Positions 25,751 to 36,996 of a DNA stretch of 64,000 nucleotides are shown in pieces. Position numbers and translations under genes: made by a program. Below the pieces are notes generated by a model. That model ran no database searches. It was given only the letters and a program-made list of their open reading frames with translations, and was not told the DNA's origin. Positions within the stretch are counted from its first letter, which is position 1. Each line of letters opens with the position of its first letter. The stretch comes from Phyllobacterium sophorae (GTDB lineage Bacteria > Pseudomonadota > Alphaproteobacteria > Rhizobiales > Rhizobiaceae), in contig NZ_PGGM01000009.1 in assembly GCF_003010965.1 (NCBI RefSeq), forward strand, positions 171,509 to 235,508. The letters are read 5' to 3'.

Positions 25751-27232
25751 ATGGAAATCCAGATCCGCAACAGCATCCGGTTTCTGCTGAACGACAAAAT
25801 GATCGAGCGGACAGACGTCTCCGCCACGGAAACACTTCTTGACTTTCTCCGGCTTGACCGAAAGTTGCGCGGAACCAAGGAAGGGTGCGCGGAAGGCGAT
25901 TGCGGCGCGTGCACTGTGCTAGTCGGCCGACTGTTCAACGGCCAGCTCAAATATGAATCGGTAAATGCCTGCATCCGTTTTGTCGGTTCGCTCGATGGCT
26001 GTCACGTCGTCACAGTCGAGGCGCTCGCCGGAGCAGACGGGTCGCTGCATCCGGTCCAGCAGGCCATGGTCGATACCCACGCTTCCCAATGCGGCTTCTG
26101 TACGCCCGGGTTCGTCATGTCGCTCTACGGTTTGTGGATGCAGAATCCGCAACCAAATACCCAGGAGATCGAAAAGGCGCTGCAGGGTAATCTTTGCCGC
26201 TGCACTGGTTATGCGGCGATCATTCGTGCCGCCGAGAGTGTCTCGGCGGTCGGGGATTTGAAGAAGGATCCGCTGGTTGCTGAACGCGCACGCGTGACCG
26301 CACAGCTGCTGGCGTTGAAGGACAGCAAGCGCGTTGCAATTGGCGAGGGCAAGCAACAGCTTATTCTGCCCGCCAATATCGATGATTTTGCCGACGTGCT
26401 CGAGAATAATCCGGGCGCGACCATTGTCGCAGGCTCAACCGATGTCGGGCTTTGGGTGACGAAGTTCATGCGCGAGATCGGGCCGCTGATCTTCGTGTCG
26501 CATCTGGATGAGTTGCGCCAGATCAGCGAAGGCGTGGATGGGCTAACGCTCGGGGCAGGCGTCAGTTACACCGACGCCTATCCCGCCATTATTCGCCATT
26601 TCCCGCAATTGACGGAATTGTGGAACCGCATCGGCGGAGAGCAGGTTCGCAACATGGGAACGATCGGCGGAAACGTGGCCAATGGTTCGCCGATCGGTGA
26701 TACGCCCCCAGCCCTGATCGGCCTGGGTGCGAAGGTTCTCCTGCGCAAGGGCAAAATCCGCCGCTCGGTTGCGATCGAGGACTACTTCATTGAATACGGC
26801 AAACAGGACCGTTCAGCCGGCGAATTCGTCGAAGCGATCCAGATCCCGTACCTCGGCGCCGATGATCTTTACGGCGTCTACAAGATTTCCAAACGCCTGG
26901 ATGAAGATATTTCATCGGTCTGCGGGGCATTCCGGGTAGGTCTGGATGAACGCGGCCGCGTAGACAGTGCCGTTATTGCGTTCGGCGGCATGGCCGGGAC
27001 GCCCAAGCGCGCCAAAGCCGTCGAACGAGCATTGACCGGCGCCGTCTGGGACGAAGGGACAATCGAAAAGGCAATCGCTGCTTTTTCCGACGATTTCGTG
27101 CCGCTGACAGATTGGCGAGCCTCCGCAGAGTATCGTCTGCTGGTGGCGAAGAACCTTTTGCGCCGTTTCTACCTTGAGACAGGCGGAGAGAAGAACGTGC
27201 GTTTGAACCGCTATGAAGCGGCGTTTGGGTGA
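25751..27232 (+). CDS. xdhA: xanthine dehydrogenase small subunit (Fe-S and FAD)
   Basis: XdhA carries the electron-transfer centres of xanthine dehydrogenase. The 493-residue protein has a plant-type [2Fe-2S] domain (GCAEGDCGACTVL, C46, C51, C54), a second cluster domain (SQCGFCTPGF with C114 and C117; GNLCRCTGY with C149 and C151), then a FAD domain (about residues 195-360; TIVAGSTDVGLWV, NMGTIGGNVANGSPIGDTPP) and a CO-dehydrogenase flavoprotein C-terminal domain. It overlaps the leader of xdhB only trivially. Confidence 0.97.
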   Translation: MEIQIRNSIRFLLNDKMIERTDVSATETLLDFLRLDRKLRGTKEGCAEGDCGACTVLVGRLFNGQLKYESVNACIRFVGSLDGCHVVTVEALAGADGSLHPVQQAMVDTHASQCGFCTPGFVMSLYGLWMQNPQPNTQEIEKALQGNLCRCTGYAAIIRAAESVSAVGDLKKDPLVAERARVTAQLLALKDSKRVAIGEGKQQLILPANIDDFADVLENNPGATIVAGSTDVGLWVTKFMREIGPLIFVSHLDELRQISEGVDGLTLGAGVSYTDAYPAIIRHFPQLTELWNRIGGEQVRNMGTIGGNVANGSPIGDTPPALIGLGAKVLLRKGKIRRSVAIEDYFIEYGKQDRSAGEFVEAIQIPYLGADDLYGVYKISKRLDEDISSVCGAFRVGLDERGRVDSAVIAFGGMAGTPKRAKAVERALTGAVWDEGTIEKAIAAFSDDFVPLTDWRASAEYRLLVAKNLLRRFYLETGGEKNVRLNRYEAAFG

Positions 27233-27242
27233 GGAGCGCGCA

Positions 27243-29633
27243 ATGAATTCAATTCAGCCGATCAGCCGTATTCGCGGTGGCGTTCATGAAAAGCAGCCGC
27301 ATGAATCGGGTCACAAACATGTCTCCGGCTCGGCCGAGTACATCGATGACATACCGGAGCCGTCCGATACGTTGCACGCCTATCTCGGGCTGTCGCAACG
27401 CGCACACGCCGAAATCCTGTCTATCGACTTTGAAGAGGTCAGGGCCTGTGCCGGTGTCATCGGAGTTCTCACCGTCGAAGATATTCCCGGCCACAACGAC
27501 GTGAGCCCCGCGGGCAAGCATGACGATCCGGTCTTTGCCATCGGCAAGGTCGAATTCCACGGTCAGCCCATCTTTGCCGTGATTGCTGAAACACGGCAGA
27601 TTGCGCGGCAGGCAGCGACTAAAGTCAAAATCGAGTATCGCGAACTTGACCATGTCATTGACGTTCTGGAAGCGGAAAAGGCCAATTATCCGCTGGTGAT
27701 CGATCCGTTAAAGCTAGAGCGCGGCGACATTGCTTCCGGGCTTGCGAGCGCCAAGAACCGTCTGAGCGGCGAGATGCGCATCGGTGGGCAGGACCACTTC
27801 TACCTGGAAGGTCACATTGCCTTCGCCATACCCGGCGAGGACGATGAGGTCACGGTGTTCTCATCGACCCAACATCCAAGTGAGACGCAGCATATGGTTG
27901 GCCACGTCCTCGGCGTTCCATCGAACGCCGTGACTGTTAACGTGCGGCGCATGGGTGGTGGTTTCGGCGGTAAGGAAACTCAAGCCAATCTCTTTGCGGC
28001 TGTCGCGGCTATCGCGGCCAAGAAATACCGCCGGGCTGTGAAAATCAGGCCAGATCGAGACGACGACATGGTTGCGACGGGCAAGCGCCACGACTTCCAT
28101 GTGGCCTATGAACTCGGCTTTGATGATGCCGGCCGCATTGAGGCGGTTGATGCCACATTCTCGGCGCGCTGCGGCTTTTCTGCAGACCTGTCGGGTCCAG
28201 TGACGGACCGGGCGCTTTTCCACGCCGACAATTGCTACTTCTATCCGAATGTACGGCTGCGTTCGCGGCCTCTGAAGACCAATACCGTTTCCAATACCGC
28301 GTTTCGCGGTTTCGGCGGTCCCCAGGGCATGGTGGGCGGCGAGCGCATGATAGAGGAGATCGCCTATGCGCTTGGCAAGGATCCGCTGGAGATCCGCAAG
28401 GCAAATTTCTACGGCGGCGAGGGGCGTAACCTTACGCCGTATCATCAGACTGTCGAAGACAATATCATTCCGCAGATCATCATGGAGCTTGAAGAATCAT
28501 CTGAATATGCCGCGCGGCGCGAGGCGATCCTCAACTTCAATCGTCACAGCCGGATTATCAAGCGAGGTATAGCATTGACGCCGGTGAAGTTCGGAATTTC
28601 CTTCACCAAAACCGAGTATAACCAGGCCGGTGCGCTGGTCCATGTCTATACCGACGGCTCGATTCATCTCAATCACGGTGGAACCGAAATGGGCCAGGGG
28701 CTCTACACCAAAGTGGCGCAGGTGGTAGCCGATGAATTCCAGGTCGACCTCGACCGCATAAAGGTGACGGCAACGACAACCGCGAAGGTACCCAATACTT
28801 CTGCTACTGCTGCGTCTTCCGGCTCCGATCTCAACGGCATGGCCGCAGCCAATGCGGCTCAACAGATCAAGGATCGCCTGGTCCAGTTTGCCATCGAGCA
28901 ATATGGCGTCACGCGAGAACAGGTCTCCTTCGAGCCGAACATGGTTCGTGTCGGCGAGAGGTTCGTTCCATTCCCGGAATTCATCAAATCGGCCTATGGC
29001 GCCCGTGTGCAGCTCTCGGCAGCGGGCTTCTACAAGACGCCAAAAATCCATTGGAGCAGGGCAGAAGGCAGGGGCCGTCCATTCTATTATTTCGCCTACG
29101 GCGCTTCGGTGTCGGAAGTGAGCATCGATACGCTGACCGGCGAATATCAGGTCGATCGCTCCGACGTCCTGCACGATGTCGGCAAGTCATTGAACCCTGC
29201 ACTTGATCTTGGTCAGGTCGAAGGCGCCTTCGTCCAGGGCATGGGCTGGCTGACAACGGAAGAACTGTGGTGGGATGCAAAGGGCCGGCTGCGCACGCAT
29301 GCGCCGTCCACCTACAAGATCCCGCTCGCATCGGACCGGCCGCGCCAGTTCAACGTCAACCTTGCTAACTGGTCGGTCAACCGTGAGGAAACCATCCGTC
29401 GCTCCAAGGCTGTCGGCGAGCCGCCCTTCATGCTGGCGATTTCGGTGTTGGAAGCGATTTCCATGGCTGTTGCCAGTGTTGCCGATTATCGCATTTCCCC
29501 GCGTCTTGATGCGCCTGCGACACCCGAACGTGTGCTGATGGCGATCGAGCGATTGAGATCGGCTGGAGCAATTCCAGGAAAAGGTCCAGCCGGTTTTCCG
29601 TCCGGAATTGCGACAGCGCCATCCGGAAAGTGA
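27243..29633 (+). CDS. xdhB: xanthine dehydrogenase large, molybdopterin-binding subunit
   Basis: XdhB holds the molybdenum cofactor and oxidises hypoxanthine and xanthine to urate. The 796-residue protein shows MGGGFGGKETQA, TAFRGFGGPQGM, HGGTEMGQGL and, near the end, the catalytic glutamate context AVGEPPFMLA. The ATG at 27243 follows GAGGAGCG; an in-frame ATG at 27213 lies inside xdhA and is rejected. It is followed by xdhC six bases later. Confidence 0.97.
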   Translation: MNSIQPISRIRGGVHEKQPHESGHKHVSGSAEYIDDIPEPSDTLHAYLGLSQRAHAEILSIDFEEVRACAGVIGVLTVEDIPGHNDVSPAGKHDDPVFAIGKVEFHGQPIFAVIAETRQIARQAATKVKIEYRELDHVIDVLEAEKANYPLVIDPLKLERGDIASGLASAKNRLSGEMRIGGQDHFYLEGHIAFAIPGEDDEVTVFSSTQHPSETQHMVGHVLGVPSNAVTVNVRRMGGGFGGKETQANLFAAVAAIAAKKYRRAVKIRPDRDDDMVATGKRHDFHVAYELGFDDAGRIEAVDATFSARCGFSADLSGPVTDRALFHADNCYFYPNVRLRSRPLKTNTVSNTAFRGFGGPQGMVGGERMIEEIAYALGKDPLEIRKANFYGGEGRNLTPYHQTVEDNIIPQIIMELEESSEYAARREAILNFNRHSRIIKRGIALTPVKFGISFTKTEYNQAGALVHVYTDGSIHLNHGGTEMGQGLYTKVAQVVADEFQVDLDRIKVTATTTAKVPNTSATAASSGSDLNGMAAANAAQQIKDRLVQFAIEQYGVTREQVSFEPNMVRVGERFVPFPEFIKSAYGARVQLSAAGFYKTPKIHWSRAEGRGRPFYYFAYGASVSEVSIDTLTGEYQVDRSDVLHDVGKSLNPALDLGQVEGAFVQGMGWLTTEELWWDAKGRLRTHAPSTYKIPLASDRPRQFNVNLANWSVNREETIRRSKAVGEPPFMLAISVLEAISMAVASVADYRISPRLDAPATPERVLMAIERLRSAGAIPGKGPAGFPSGIATAPSGK

Positions 29634-29639
29634 CGTTCC

Positions 29640-30497
29640 ATGCCAACCAACCGCGAAGACATCAGAGATTTTCTCAACCGGCGGAAGGATGTGGTTCTCG
29701 TTGAGGTGAAAGCCGCCGACGGTTCGACGCCGCGCGAAGCTGGAGCCTGGATGCTGGTGGCGGCGGATCGCATTTTCGGCACGATCGGCGGCGGGCAGCT
29801 CGAGTACATGGCGATCGACCATGCGCGCAGGGTATTGAACAATGGAGCGGATGCGCAGGAGATAACCATCCCGCTCGGTCCGGAAATCGGCCAGTGCTGT
29901 GGTGGCCGCGTTGCGCTTGGTTTCATGTGCGTTGATCGGGGTGTAGCGATGACATTGATCGGGAAGGTCGACCTTGAGATTGCGCAGCGTCCGCATGTCT
30001 ATGTTTTTGGAGCAGGCCATGTCGGCGACGCGCTGGCCATGGCACTGTCACTGGTACCGCTGCGCATCATATTGGTTGATACGCGCGAAGACGAACTTTT
30101 CGCCACCCAGGTTCCTGGTATAGAGACCTGCCTTACCGCCATGCCAGAAGCGGTTGTCCGCGATGCTCCGGAGGGAAGTGCCTTCGTGGTCCTGACACAC
30201 GACCACGCACTCGACTTTCTGATCACGGCCGAAGCTTTGGCCAGGGACGATGCATCTTATGTCGGCATGATCGGATCGAAGACGAAACGCGCAACGTTCC
30301 GCAGCTGGCTGACGCGCGAGGTTGGCCGTCCCGAGATTTTTGACAGGCTTGTCTGTCCCGTGGGGGGAGCCGCTGTCAAGGACAAACGCCCAAATGTCAT
30401 AGCGGCACTGGCGGCCGCTGAAATCATGACATCAGCGCTGAATTATCGCCGCAAGCCGGCGGCGGCCGTCAAGGTAGGCAAACGCGTTCCGGCATGA
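29640..30497 (+). CDS. xdhC: xanthine dehydrogenase accessory protein XdhC
   Basis: XdhC binds and sulfurates the molybdenum cofactor before its insertion into XdhB. The 285-residue protein has the N-terminal XdhC domain (VEVKAADGSTPREAGAWMLV; GPEIGQCCGGRVALGF with paired cysteines) and a C-terminal Rossmann-like domain (PHVYVFGAGHVGDALA; VGMIGSKTKRATF). It ends two bases from the stop of a convergent LysR gene. Confidence 0.96.
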   Translation: MPTNREDIRDFLNRRKDVVLVEVKAADGSTPREAGAWMLVAADRIFGTIGGGQLEYMAIDHARRVLNNGADAQEITIPLGPEIGQCCGGRVALGFMCVDRGVAMTLIGKVDLEIAQRPHVYVFGAGHVGDALAMALSLVPLRIILVDTREDELFATQVPGIETCLTAMPEAVVRDAPEGSAFVVLTHDHALDFLITAEALARDDASYVGMIGSKTKRATFRSWLTREVGRPEIFDRLVCPVGGAAVKDKRPNVIAALAAAEIMTSALNYRRKPAAAVKVGKRVPA

Positions 30498-30498
30498 G

Positions 30499-31413
30499 CT
30501 ACTCAAGCATCGCACTGACCAGGCGCTGGCAGCGTTCCGTCATGAAATCGATCATCAGCCGCACCTTCGGATCCTGAAATCGCTTGTGCGGGTAGATCGC
30601 GGCAAGTTGAATGCTGGCCGGCGGCGTATCCGTGAGGATTGCCCGCAATGTTCCTTCATTCAGATAGCTCTTAACCTCGAAGAGCGGCTTGTTGATGATG
30701 CCGCGACCCTCGAGCGCCCATTGTGTCAGCACATCGCCATCATCGGAATCGTAAGGTCCGCTGACTTCAAGCTTGCGCGTGCCTTCGGGCATCTGCAGCG
30801 TCCAGAAATACTCCTTGGAACCCGGATAGCGCAAAAGCAGGCAATCATGGTGGGCGGAGATCAGCTCGTCAGGTGTGGCAGGTGTACCCCGCCGCTCGAG
30901 GTAATTCGGGGACGCACAGATGACCCGCTCGCAATTCATGATGCCGCGCATGCGCAGATTGGAATCTTCAAGAATACCAAGCTTAAAAGCGACATCGACG
31001 CCTTCGCTCATGATGTCGATATTGTGGTCTGACAGCCTCAGCCGCACTTCAATGTCAGGGTATTTGTCGTGGAATTCAGGAATACCCGATGCAATCAAGC
31101 GGCGGCCAATGCCGAGCGGAGCGGTGATGCGGATCGCACCCTTGGGCTTTTTCGACAGGTCGGCAATTGCGGCCTCGGCCTCGTTGATAGCCTCGATGAT
31201 CTTCACCGCGCCCTCGTAGAATACCCGGCCGTGTTCGGTCGGCGTCAGCTTGCGTGTCGTGCGATTGAAAAGGCGCACGCCAAGATGACGCTCGAGTTCC
31301 TTGATGCGATTGCTTGCGACGGCCGGAGAAGCGCGCTGATCGCGCCCGGCAGCAGAGAGGTTTCCAAGTTCGACGACGCGAACGAAAACACGAAGATTAT
31401 CAAGGTAGGACAT
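30499..31413 (-). CDS. LysR family transcriptional regulator of the purine region
   Basis: The 304-residue protein has an N-terminal winged helix (MSYLDNLRVFVRVVELGNLSAAGRD, VASNRIKELERHLGVRLFNRTTRKL) and a LysR effector domain. It is divergent from puuD with a 135-base gap, and convergent with xdhC, so it probably controls puuD-guaD and perhaps xdh. The helix-turn-helix reads SPAVASNRIKELE, in which an alanine-valine pair replaces the more usual serine-rich start. Confidence 0.9.
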   Translation of the reverse strand: MSYLDNLRVFVRVVELGNLSAAGRDQRASPAVASNRIKELERHLGVRLFNRTTRKLTPTEHGRVFYEGAVKIIEAINEAEAAIADLSKKPKGAIRITAPLGIGRRLIASGIPEFHDKYPDIEVRLRLSDHNIDIMSEGVDVAFKLGILEDSNLRMRGIMNCERVICASPNYLERRGTPATPDELISAHHDCLLLRYPGSKEYFWTLQMPEGTRKLEVSGPYDSDDGDVLTQWALEGRGIINKPLFEVKSYLNEGTLRAILTDTPPASIQLAAIYPHKRFQDPKVRLMIDFMTERCQRLVSAMLE

Positions 31414-31548
31414 GGTTTTCGCTTACCCGCATACACTGTCTGATGATCTAACATTTTAAAGATTTTTTTGAAAGAGATGGGTACATTAGGGTGTTCCACA
31501 TGAGCATAGGCTTTGGCACATACTCCCTGCGTTAAAAGGGAGCGCCGC

Positions 31549-32790
31549 ATGTACGAATTCGCTATTGCCTGGGACTGGATGAACTTTGCGGTGCGCTGGT
31601 TGCATGTCATCACCGGTATCGCCTGGATCGGTTCATCCTTCTATTTCGTCGCGCTCGATCTCGGTCTTCGTCAACGCCCGGGCCTGCCTGCCGGAGCCCA
31701 TGGCGAGGAGTGGCAGGTGCATGGCGGTGGCTTTTATCACATCCAGAAATATCTGGTGGCGCCCGAGCAGATGCCGGAGCACCTGACATGGTTCAAGTGG
31801 GAGTCCTATGCGACGTGGTTATCGGGCTTTGCCATGCTTTGCATCGTCTACTATGCCGGCGCCGATCTCTATTTGATCGATCCGCATGTTCTGGATGTGT
31901 CCCGTCCTGTTGCCATCGCGATTTCACTCGCCTCGATCTTCGGCGGCTGGGTCGTCTACGACACGATCTGCAAGTCGCCGCTCGGGAAGAACGATACACG
32001 TTTGATGGTTCTGCTTTACTTTGTGCTGGTCGGCATGGCGTGGGGTTATACCCAGCTCTTTACCGGGCGGGCCGCATTCCTGCATCTGGGAGCTTTCACG
32101 GCGACCATCATGTCCGCCAACGTGTTCATGATCATCATTCCCAACCAGAAGAAAGTCGTTGCGGACCTCATTGCAGGAAAGGTTCCTGATCCAATGCTTG
32201 GCAAGCAGGCCAAGCAGCGCTCCACGCACAACAACTATCTGACCCTGCCAGTGCTGTTCCTGATGCTGTCGAACCATTATCCGCTGGCGTTCGGGACGCA
32301 GTATAACTGGATCATTGCATCGCTTGTGTTCCTGATGGGGGTCACGATCCGTCATTGGTTCAATACCCGCCATGCCCGCAAGGGTGAGCCTACCTGGACC
32401 TGGCTGGTGACCGCCATCCTGTTCATCGTCATCATGTGGCTGTCCACAGTCCCGAAAATCCTTTCGGGTGAGGGGAGTGAGGAGAAGGTGTCCGCGACCC
32501 AACAGCCGTTCATCGCGGCTGAAGCCTTTCCCAAGGTGAAGGACACCATTCTTGGCCGCTGTTCGATGTGCCACGCAAAGGAGCCGGGCTGGGAAGGCAT
32601 CATTGCGCCCCCGAAGGGCGTGGTGCTCGAAACCGATAGCCAGATTGCGGCGCACGCACGTGAGATTTATCTGCAGGCGGGGCGCTCGCATGCGATGCCG
32701 CCCGCCAATATCAGCGGCATTACCGAGGAGGAGCGGCGGCTGCTCGCCAGCTGGTACGAGACCACCGTTCAGGGAGGAACAATCCAATGA
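31549..32790 (+). CDS. puuD: membrane-bound urate hydroxylase with C-terminal cytochrome c
   Basis: PuuD oxidises urate to 5-hydroxyisourate and passes electrons to the respiratory chain instead of using oxygen directly. The 413-residue protein has about eight membrane helices from residue 12 to 300 with conserved histidines (WLHVITGIAWIGSSFYF, GFYHIQKYL) and a soluble C-terminal cytochrome c domain with CSMCH at 338-342 and a distal methionine in SHAMPPANIS. The ATG at 31549 is used rather than an upstream TTG at 31513. Its stop overlaps guaD as ATGA. Confidence 0.95.
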   Translation: MYEFAIAWDWMNFAVRWLHVITGIAWIGSSFYFVALDLGLRQRPGLPAGAHGEEWQVHGGGFYHIQKYLVAPEQMPEHLTWFKWESYATWLSGFAMLCIVYYAGADLYLIDPHVLDVSRPVAIAISLASIFGGWVVYDTICKSPLGKNDTRLMVLLYFVLVGMAWGYTQLFTGRAAFLHLGAFTATIMSANVFMIIIPNQKKVVADLIAGKVPDPMLGKQAKQRSTHNNYLTLPVLFLMLSNHYPLAFGTQYNWIIASLVFLMGVTIRHWFNTRHARKGEPTWTWLVTAILFIVIMWLSTVPKILSGEGSEEKVSATQQPFIAAEAFPKVKDTILGRCSMCHAKEPGWEGIIAPPKGVVLETDSQIAAHAREIYLQAGRSHAMPPANISGITEEERRLLASWYETTVQGGTIQ

Positions 32791-34145
32791 GCAAACTACT
32801 TTTACGCGGCCGGGTGCTGACTTTCGTCGATGAACCAAAGAGCATCGACGATCAGTCCGCCTTCAGCTATTTCGAGGATGGGGCAGTCCTGATCGACAAC
32901 GGCAAAATCGTTGAAGCCGGCGAATATGCAGCGATTGCTTCGATTGCCGGTTCGCAGGCCGAGATAGTCGATCATCGCCCGCACCTGATCCTGCCGGGCT
33001 TCATCGACACCCATCTGCATTTCCCGCAGACTCAGGCGATCGCCTCCTATGGTGCCCAGCTGCTCGAATGGCTCAACACCTACATTTTTGTCGAAGAGCA
33101 GAAATTCTCGTCCACCGCCCATGCGGATTTCATTGCCGGACGGTTCATGGACGAACTGCTTCGTAATGGTACGACGTCGGCGGTTGCCTACTGCTCGGTT
33201 CACCCGGAAAGTGTCGACGCCTATTTCACCGCCGCCGAAAAGCGCAACATGCTCATGATTGGCGGTAAGGTGATGATGGATCGCAATGCACCCGATGCGC
33301 TGCGCGATACCCCGCAGTCCGGCTATGACGACACCAAGGCGCTGATCGCCAAATGGCACGGCCGTGGCCGTGCGCACTATGCCATCAGCCCGCGCTTCGC
33401 TATTACATCTACACCGGAACAGATGGACATGAGCCGCGCGTTGGTGCGCGAACATCCGGATTGCTATGTGCAGACGCATCTCTCCGAAAACAAGGACGAG
33501 ATTGCCTTTGCTACATCGCTCTATCCTTCAGCGAAGGACTACACCGACATTTATGCCAATTATGACCTCCTCGGGTCAAACACGCTGCTCGGTCACTGCA
33601 TCTTCCTTTCAGACCGGGAGATCTCGGCGCTTGCGGAGACGAGATCGGTCGCTGTCTTTTGCCCGACCTCCAACCTGTTCCTCGGCAGCGGGCTATTTGA
33701 TCGCGATCGCTTCCGCAACTGCGGTGCCCGCATTTCGGTTGCGACCGATGTTGGTGGCGGGACCAGTTTCTCCATGCTGGAAACAATCAGCGAGGCCTAT
33801 AAGGTCCTGCATGTGCAGGGACAGCATCTGTCGCCATTTGCCTCCTACTACATGATGACGCTTGGCAATGCGCGTGCCCTTGGCCTCGAAGACCGCATCG
33901 GTTCGCTGCATGCCGGTGCCGATGCCGACATTACCATTCTTGACAGCCGGGCCAAGCCGGCAATGGAATTGCGCATGAGCACTGCAACGACGCTGGCCGA
34001 AGAACTGTTCATCCTCCAGACCATGGGCGACGACCGGTCGGTCGCTGAAGTTTACGTTGCTGGCAAGCCAATGAAGAGTGGACTGGACAAGCCGGCCTTT
34101 ACACATGCCCGCACACGGCAGGTAGCCGAATTGCAGACAGCCTGA
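32787..34145 (+). CDS. guaD: guanine deaminase
   Basis: GuaD converts guanine to xanthine and ammonia. The 452-residue amidohydrolase has the metal motif LPGFIDTHLHFPQTQ, the family segment LEWLNTYIFVEEQKF, TSAVAYCSVHPESVDAYF, and the second half of the metal site QTHLSENKDEI and VATDVGGGTSFSML. Translational coupling to puuD puts guanine entry and urate oxidation in one operon. Confidence 0.96.
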   Translation: MSKLLLRGRVLTFVDEPKSIDDQSAFSYFEDGAVLIDNGKIVEAGEYAAIASIAGSQAEIVDHRPHLILPGFIDTHLHFPQTQAIASYGAQLLEWLNTYIFVEEQKFSSTAHADFIAGRFMDELLRNGTTSAVAYCSVHPESVDAYFTAAEKRNMLMIGGKVMMDRNAPDALRDTPQSGYDDTKALIAKWHGRGRAHYAISPRFAITSTPEQMDMSRALVREHPDCYVQTHLSENKDEIAFATSLYPSAKDYTDIYANYDLLGSNTLLGHCIFLSDREISALAETRSVAVFCPTSNLFLGSGLFDRDRFRNCGARISVATDVGGGTSFSMLETISEAYKVLHVQGQHLSPFASYYMMTLGNARALGLEDRIGSLHAGADADITILDSRAKPAMELRMSTATTLAEELFILQTMGDDRSVAEVYVAGKPMKSGLDKPAFTHARTRQVAELQTA

Positions 34146-34147
34146 CG

Positions 34148-34178
34148 ATAAGGTGGGAGCGAAATGCTCCCTCCTTAT
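34148..34178. terminator. bidirectional hairpin terminator between guaD and the IclR gene
   Basis: ATAAGG-t-GGGAGC (34148-34160) pairs with GCTCCC-t-CCTTAT (34166-34178), a 12-pair stem with a single T-T mismatch and loop GAAAT. It begins two bases after the guaD stop and ends six bases before the end of the convergent IclR gene, so it can serve both. Confidence 0.7.
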
Positions 34179-34184
34179 GTTTAC

Positions 34185-35039
34185 CTATAGTTCGTCGGGT
34201 CTTCGACCCCCCATCGCCATCGTCAGTTCATCGGCGGTTTGGCGGATGACCGGCCCGAGCACGCCCAATTTATCCCTGGGCAGCCGAACTGCCGGACCGG
34301 AGATCGAAATACCGGCAATCGCTTCGCCGTGCTCGTTGAAGAGCGGCGCCGCGATACAGCGCATGCCGAGCGTGTGTTCCTCATCATCGATCGACCAGCC
34401 GCGCGTACGGATCTGTTGAATATCCTTCAACAAAGCAGGAAGTGTATCCAGAGTGTGGTCGGTGAAATGCGTCAGCGACTTGCCGCTGAGCATCTGACCT
34501 ATATCAGTGTCAGACCAGGTCGAAAGAATAGCCTTGCCGATGCCTGATGCGTGAATTGGCCCGCGCCGTCCGGGACGAAAAAACGCGCGCATCGGCGCGT
34601 GGCTCTCGATCTGGGAAATGAAGACAACGTCACCTTCATCTTCAATGGCGATATTCGCCGTTTCCCCGCACTCATCCATCAGCCGCTTCAGGAACGGACG
34701 GCTGATCGATCCAAGCTTGCGGTAGCGCAGGAAGGCGTTGCCGATCTCGAAGGCGCGAACGCCGATCGTCCAGTCGCCTGATTCCGGATCGTGCGTCAGC
34801 ATCCCGTGATTGGCGAGCGACGTCAGCAGCCGGTGGACTGTGGAGGGTGCCATGCCGCTATGGTCAGCGAGATCGGTCAGCGTCGAACCATCATTGTCGG
34901 CAATGATACCCAGCAGATTGAGGCTGCGATCCAAAACCTGGACGGAGGAGGGTGCCGAGTTTTCTCCAGCCTTCCGGCCTCGTTTTCCCTTCAATGATGT
35001 CGATTGCGAAGCCATGGATTCCCCGGTGTCCCGTTTCAT
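34185..35039 (-). CDS. IclR family transcriptional regulator (AllR/GclR-like)
   Basis: The 284-residue protein has an IclR winged helix (LDRSLNLLGIIADNDGSTLTDLADHSGMAPSTVHRLLTSLANHGML) and effector domain (GMRCIAAPLFNEHGEAIAGISISGPAVRL). It is divergent from gcl; AllR, an IclR protein, controls gcl in E. coli in response to glyoxylate and allantoin, so the same role is likely. AAGGGGAG lies just before the ATG at 35039. Candidate operators lie in the 146-base shared promoter region. Confidence 0.92.
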   Translation of the reverse strand: MKRDTGESMASQSTSLKGKRGRKAGENSAPSSVQVLDRSLNLLGIIADNDGSTLTDLADHSGMAPSTVHRLLTSLANHGMLTHDPESGDWTIGVRAFEIGNAFLRYRKLGSISRPFLKRLMDECGETANIAIEDEGDVVFISQIESHAPMRAFFRPGRRGPIHASGIGKAILSTWSDTDIGQMLSGKSLTHFTDHTLDTLPALLKDIQQIRTRGWSIDDEEHTLGMRCIAAPLFNEHGEAIAGISISGPAVRLPRDKLGVLGPVIRQTADELTMAMGGRRPDEL

Positions 35040-35098
35040 TCAGCTCCCCTTGGCATAGCCGCCATCGTTTCATTTTACCAGTTTTGTTGAAAATGTTT

Positions 35099-35128
35099 AT
35101 TTCCATATGGTGGGAATGATTTCCATAT
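35099..35128. promoter_or_regulatory. candidate IclR operators upstream of gcl
   Basis: ATTTCCATAT occurs twice as direct repeats (35099-35108 and 35119-35128), exactly 20 bases apart, about two helical turns. The second copy forms an imperfect dyad TGGGAA-TGA-TTTCCA at 35111-35125. IclR proteins commonly bind TGGAA-type dyads. Position between the divergent IclR and gcl genes supports a regulatory role. Confidence 0.55.
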
Positions 35129-35185
35129 ACTTGTTGAGCAGCACTGAAAATGGGGTATGCTCTCATCAAATCTGGAGGAATGACC

Positions 35186-36970
<1,785 letters not shown>

Positions 36971-36996
36971 CAACGCAATTCAACCGGGAGGCATGC

